Shown here: positions 61,653 to 64,000 of the stretch, one piece after another
Layout of the letters: each line of letters opens with the position of its first letter
Numbering within the stretch: the stretch's first letter is position 1
Source of the DNA: Streptomyces graminofaciens
GTDB lineage: Bacteria; Actinomycetota; Actinomycetes; Streptomycetales; Streptomycetaceae
Reading direction: 5' to 3'
Assembly (NCBI RefSeq): GCF_030294945.1
Contig: NZ_AP018448.1
Span: 2,356,001-2,420,000, forward strand
DNA: 64,000 nt
Notes under the pieces: model-generated
Databases searched by the model: none
Told to the model about the DNA's origin: nothing
Seen by the model: the letters and a program-made list of their open reading frames with translations, nothing else
Translations under genes and position numbers: made by a program

Positions 61653-63509
61653 TCATCCGCCGCTGGAGACACTCCACTTCTGGTTCGGGTTTCCGGTGCA
61701 GCTCCACAGTTGCACCGGCGATCCGTTTGCCGTTCCCATGCCTGTGACGTCGAGGCAGAGCCCGGAAAGGTCGTTCGTGACATCGCCGTTGGCATGGAAC
61801 GTCCACTTCTGACTGGCGCCACCATTGCAGTCCCAGGTGATGACCTTCGTACCGTTCGTGGTGCCGTTGCCCGAGGCGCCCAGGCACTTGCCCGCGATCT
61901 GCAACTCCCTGCTTCCGGAGTACAGGTACTGCTGGGGGGTGCTGCCGGAGCCGCAGTCCCAGATGTACTGCTGCACCCCGTTGGCCGGGTTCCCGCGGTC
62001 GTCGAGACACCGGTTCGAGCCCTGGCCGACGATCTGCGCGGTGGCGTTCTGGGCGTTCTTGGTGAAGGTGATCGTGGCGTGCGAGGGGAGTGTGTAGGAG
62101 AAGGAACCGGCGCCGTTCCAGGTGGTGGTGAAGGTGGTGGCGGAGGAGTTGTTGTTGTACGCCACCAGCACCTCGCCGCCGTCGGGGTTCTTGTAGGCCT
62201 GGGCCCAGATGCCGCCGCCGTCGCTGTAGCCGATGCGGGTCGCACCGGGGACGACGAACTTGGAGAACTGGCCGAGCTGATAGTAGTTGTCGGTGTACGT
62301 GGCCTTGCCCGTCGCCTGGTCGATGGTGACCAGCCCGGTGCAGTTGGTACAGCCGACGCCCATCTTGGGCCCGCCATCGGTGTCCAGGGCGAGGTTCCAC
62401 AGCAGGGCGCCGTTGGCCCAGTTATAGGTGGACTCCAGGGCGAGTTGGGCGGCGTTCATCGGAGCGATGCCGGGCCCGGTGGAGCACTCGCTTTCATAGA
62501 TCCTCTTGTCCGGGGCGGTGTTGTGGATGGTGGTCATCCGGCCGAGGTCGTCCTGGTAGCAGTGCCACGCGGTGCCGTACATCGCGTCGCGTGCCGCCTG
62601 GTTGTTCAGCAACGTGTTGGCATAGTTGAGATCCACATGGTCGGCGTCACCGCCCAGGATCTTCGTGTCCCCCAGGCCGGCCTGCCGCAGCGCCGGAGCC
62701 AGGTTGTCGGCGATGAAGGTCGCCTCGTTGCTCGCGGGCCACAGCATCGCCGAGTAGGTGGACGGTGAGATGGTGGGCTCGTTCTGCGGGGTGACGCCCC
62801 AGACATTGACACCCTTGGCCTTGTACTCCTGGAGAAACTTCACGTAGTACTGCGCCAGCGGGCCGTACATGTCGGAGCGCAGGGTGCCGTTGTTGATGCC
62901 CAGCATGGTGTTGGTCGTCTTCATCCACGCCGGCGGGCTCCAGTTGTTGGTGAAGAGCTTCATCGCCGGGTTGAGCGCCTGGGCCTGCTTGATGACCGGG
63001 ATGACGTACACGTCGTCGTGCGCGGTGGAGAAGTTGGCCAGGGTGGGGTCGGCGACGCCGCCGTTGTCGTCGTACGAGTACGTACCGGGGTTGCCGGGCG
63101 GGGTCGCGGTGTAGTCGGACGACCCCATCGGCACCCGCATCAGGGACAGGCCGATGCCGGAGCCCCTGCTGAACAGGTCGCGCATCACGCGGTCGCGGGT
63201 GGCCGCGCTGAGCTTGTTCTGCAGCAGGTAGGTCGAGGTGTCGGTGAAGGAGGCACCGAAACCGTCGATGGTCTGCAGAGTCTTGGTGTTGTCCACCATC
63301 AGGTTCACGGCCCCGGAGGAGACCGGACCGAGGGTGATGCCCGGCTGCGGAGTCAGCGCCTGGCTCAGGTCCGCGGTCGTCAGCGTCACCCCGATCACCG
63401 TGTCCGCGGCAACCGCCGGCGTCGCCAGCACCGCCAGACCGCCCGCAGCGGCCACTGCCAACGCGGTGACCTGCGCGCCGGCTCTACAAAATCGACGTCT
63501 GAGAAGCAT
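61653..63509 (-). CDS. Secreted GH30 glycoside hydrolase with ricin-type lectin domain
   Basis: The 618-residue protein has a signal peptide ending AVAAD (about residues 1-35). The GH30 catalytic domain (about 60-485) has the acid/base Glu244 in TPQNEP and the nucleophile Glu341 in IYESECS. The GH30 beta domain contains TFTKNAQNATAQIVGQG. The C-terminal ricin-B (QxW) lectin domain (about 490-618) has three repeats with CLDD, CLGA and CLDV starts and QKW ends. GH30 enzymes are beta-glucosylceramidases, beta-1,6-glucanases or xylanases; the first types fit best. Function: extracellular polysaccharide or glucoside breakdown. Confidence 0.92.
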   Translation of the reverse strand: MLLRRRFCRAGAQVTALAVAAAGGLAVLATPAVAADTVIGVTLTTADLSQALTPQPGITLGPVSSGAVNLMVDNTKTLQTIDGFGASFTDTSTYLLQNKLSAATRDRVMRDLFSRGSGIGLSLMRVPMGSSDYTATPPGNPGTYSYDDNGGVADPTLANFSTAHDDVYVIPVIKQAQALNPAMKLFTNNWSPPAWMKTTNTMLGINNGTLRSDMYGPLAQYYVKFLQEYKAKGVNVWGVTPQNEPTISPSTYSAMLWPASNEATFIADNLAPALRQAGLGDTKILGGDADHVDLNYANTLLNNQAARDAMYGTAWHCYQDDLGRMTTIHNTAPDKRIYESECSTGPGIAPMNAAQLALESTYNWANGALLWNLALDTDGGPKMGVGCTNCTGLVTIDQATGKATYTDNYYQLGQFSKFVVPGATRIGYSDGGGIWAQAYKNPDGGEVLVAYNNNSSATTFTTTWNGAGSFSYTLPSHATITFTKNAQNATAQIVGQGSNRCLDDRGNPANGVQQYIWDCGSGSTPQQYLYSGSRELQIAGKCLGASGNGTTNGTKVITWDCNGGASQKWTFHANGDVTNDLSGLCLDVTGMGTANGSPVQLWSCTGNPNQKWSVSSGG

Positions 63510-63749
63510 GGAAGGAGTCCTCTTCCTGCCATGGCCCGTTCACCGTCTCGCGTTCCAGAGCAAGCGTTTGTAAGGGCCGTTGCTTAATTGCCCCACACTG
63601 TTGGGGCCAAAAGGGACCGGTGTCAAGATTCGTGACGCGTGCGGCCAGTGTGCCGGAGCCGCCCCGGCCCCGGCCGCAAGCCGATCCGTCACCACTCATC
63701 ACAGGCCCAGCACCCCCTGCCACCTGCGCCGTTCCAGCACTGCGGGATT
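63510..63749. other. Upstream region of the GH30 gene
   Basis: Contains the GH30 promoter. A short inverted repeat (CCCCA...TGGGG) at about 63591-63606 could be an operator. No gene was recognised. Confidence 0.4.
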
Positions 63750-64000
63750 GCGGGTCCTACGACCCTGGCAGCCCCACGTGGGTGGTGACGAGGGAGTGGA
63801 CGATGGCGAGGCCTGGCCCGGACCGCCTGTAGCGCGGTTGCGGGAGGTGTCGGCACGGTAGAAGCCTTCGAAGATGCGGCTACTTTGTTCGGCGGTGAAT
63901 CCAGGGCCCCTGGTCGGCGACTTCCAGGACGACGCGGTCGCCGATCGTCTCGACGCCGATGCGAATCGCATGGGCATCCAGGCCAGCAGGTCGAGCGCGA
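63750..64000 (-). pseudogene. Histidine kinase HATPase-domain remnant (window edge)
   Basis: The minus strand reads AHAIRIGVETIGDRVVLEVADQGP in one frame, GPGFTAEQSSRIFEGFYRADTSRNRATGGPG in the next and GLAIVHSLVTTHVGLPGS in the third. Together these are the G1, F and G2 boxes of a sensor kinase ATPase domain. Two frameshifts within 200 bases show decay or sequencing error. The upstream part lies outside the window. Confidence 0.7.

Noticed and set aside
59712..62768. Plus-strand open frame of 1018 codons
   Set aside because: It overlaps the WD40 gene in another frame and the GH30 gene antisense. Its translation is arginine/proline-rich without any family pattern; a GC-codon shadow.
1..64000. 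tRNA, rRNA or CRISPR genes
   Set aside because: No CCA-type tRNA ends with cloverleaf-like pairing, no rRNA-like stretches and no regularly spaced direct repeats were recognised by reading both strands.

Overview
The window is high-GC actinobacterial DNA, most likely Streptomyces or a close relative. Signs of this are strong third-position GC, many GTG starts, ATGA/GTGA stop-start overlaps, a DUF317 gene, a SpoIIE-type phosphatase with PAS, GAF and HATPase domains, and a large XRE-nSTAND-WD40 protein. No rRNA, tRNA or CRISPR array was recognised. Decay is frequent: at least fourteen gene remnants carry frameshifts, internal deletions or lost ends, which suggests an accessory region such as a chromosome arm.

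Layout. (1) 1-2.75 kb: the end of an integrative element or prophage, with a cytosine methyltransferase C-terminus, a DnaB-N-like protein and a DUF317 gene in which two frameshifts compensate each other. (2) 3.9-24.8 kb: a catabolic island built around a molybdenum hydroxylase. The minus operon 10049-4859 encodes CoxG-, FAD-, molybdopterin- and 2Fe-2S-type subunits plus an alpha/beta hydrolase. The minus operon 15057-10350 encodes a VOC-like protein, an M24 peptidase homologue, an enoyl-CoA hydratase, a CaiB-type CoA-transferase and a cyclase-type hydrolase. The plus operon 18833-22301 encodes an internally deleted P450, a PDR-type reductase, XdhC and a 3-hydroxyacyl-CoA dehydrogenase. An intact P450, an RraA-like protein, a second VOC protein and two paralogous IclR regulators complete the island. 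Eight 20-bp palindromes (consensus ATGTCCT-N6-AGGACAT) lie upstream of these units and look like one IclR-controlled regulon.

(3) 26-49 kb: a second island that looks like a sugar/C-glycoside catabolic regulon. It encodes a TIM-barrel plus DUF6379 pair resembling C-glycoside deglycosidase alpha and beta subunits, GMC and Gfo/Idh/MocA oxidoreductases that could make the 3-keto substrate, four more TIM-barrel sugar isomerase-like proteins, an ABC sugar importer, a GH3 beta-glucosidase, an LLM flavoprotein, an FMN reductase, an MFS exporter and a TetR regulator. Six copies of a 16-bp AT-rich palindrome (consensus AATCA-GAATNT-TGAAT) stand before its transcription units. I infer that glycosides are imported, O-linked sugars trimmed by GH3, the C-linked sugar oxidised at C3, the C-C bond cleaved by the alpha/beta pair, and the released keto-sugar processed by the isomerases.

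(4) 49-51.8 kb: an intact IS701-family element with 18-bp inverted repeats and a 4-bp CTGA duplication, inserted near the end of an already decaying extradiol-dioxygenase-like (VOC) gene that precedes a truncated FAH-family gene. (5) 51.8-64 kb: chromosomal background genes: the SpoIIE-type phosphatase, LysR and TPR-like remnants, a secreted NPP1/NLP-like protein, the nSTAND-WD40 protein, a secreted GH30 enzyme with ricin-type lectin repeats, and a decayed histidine kinase end at the window edge.
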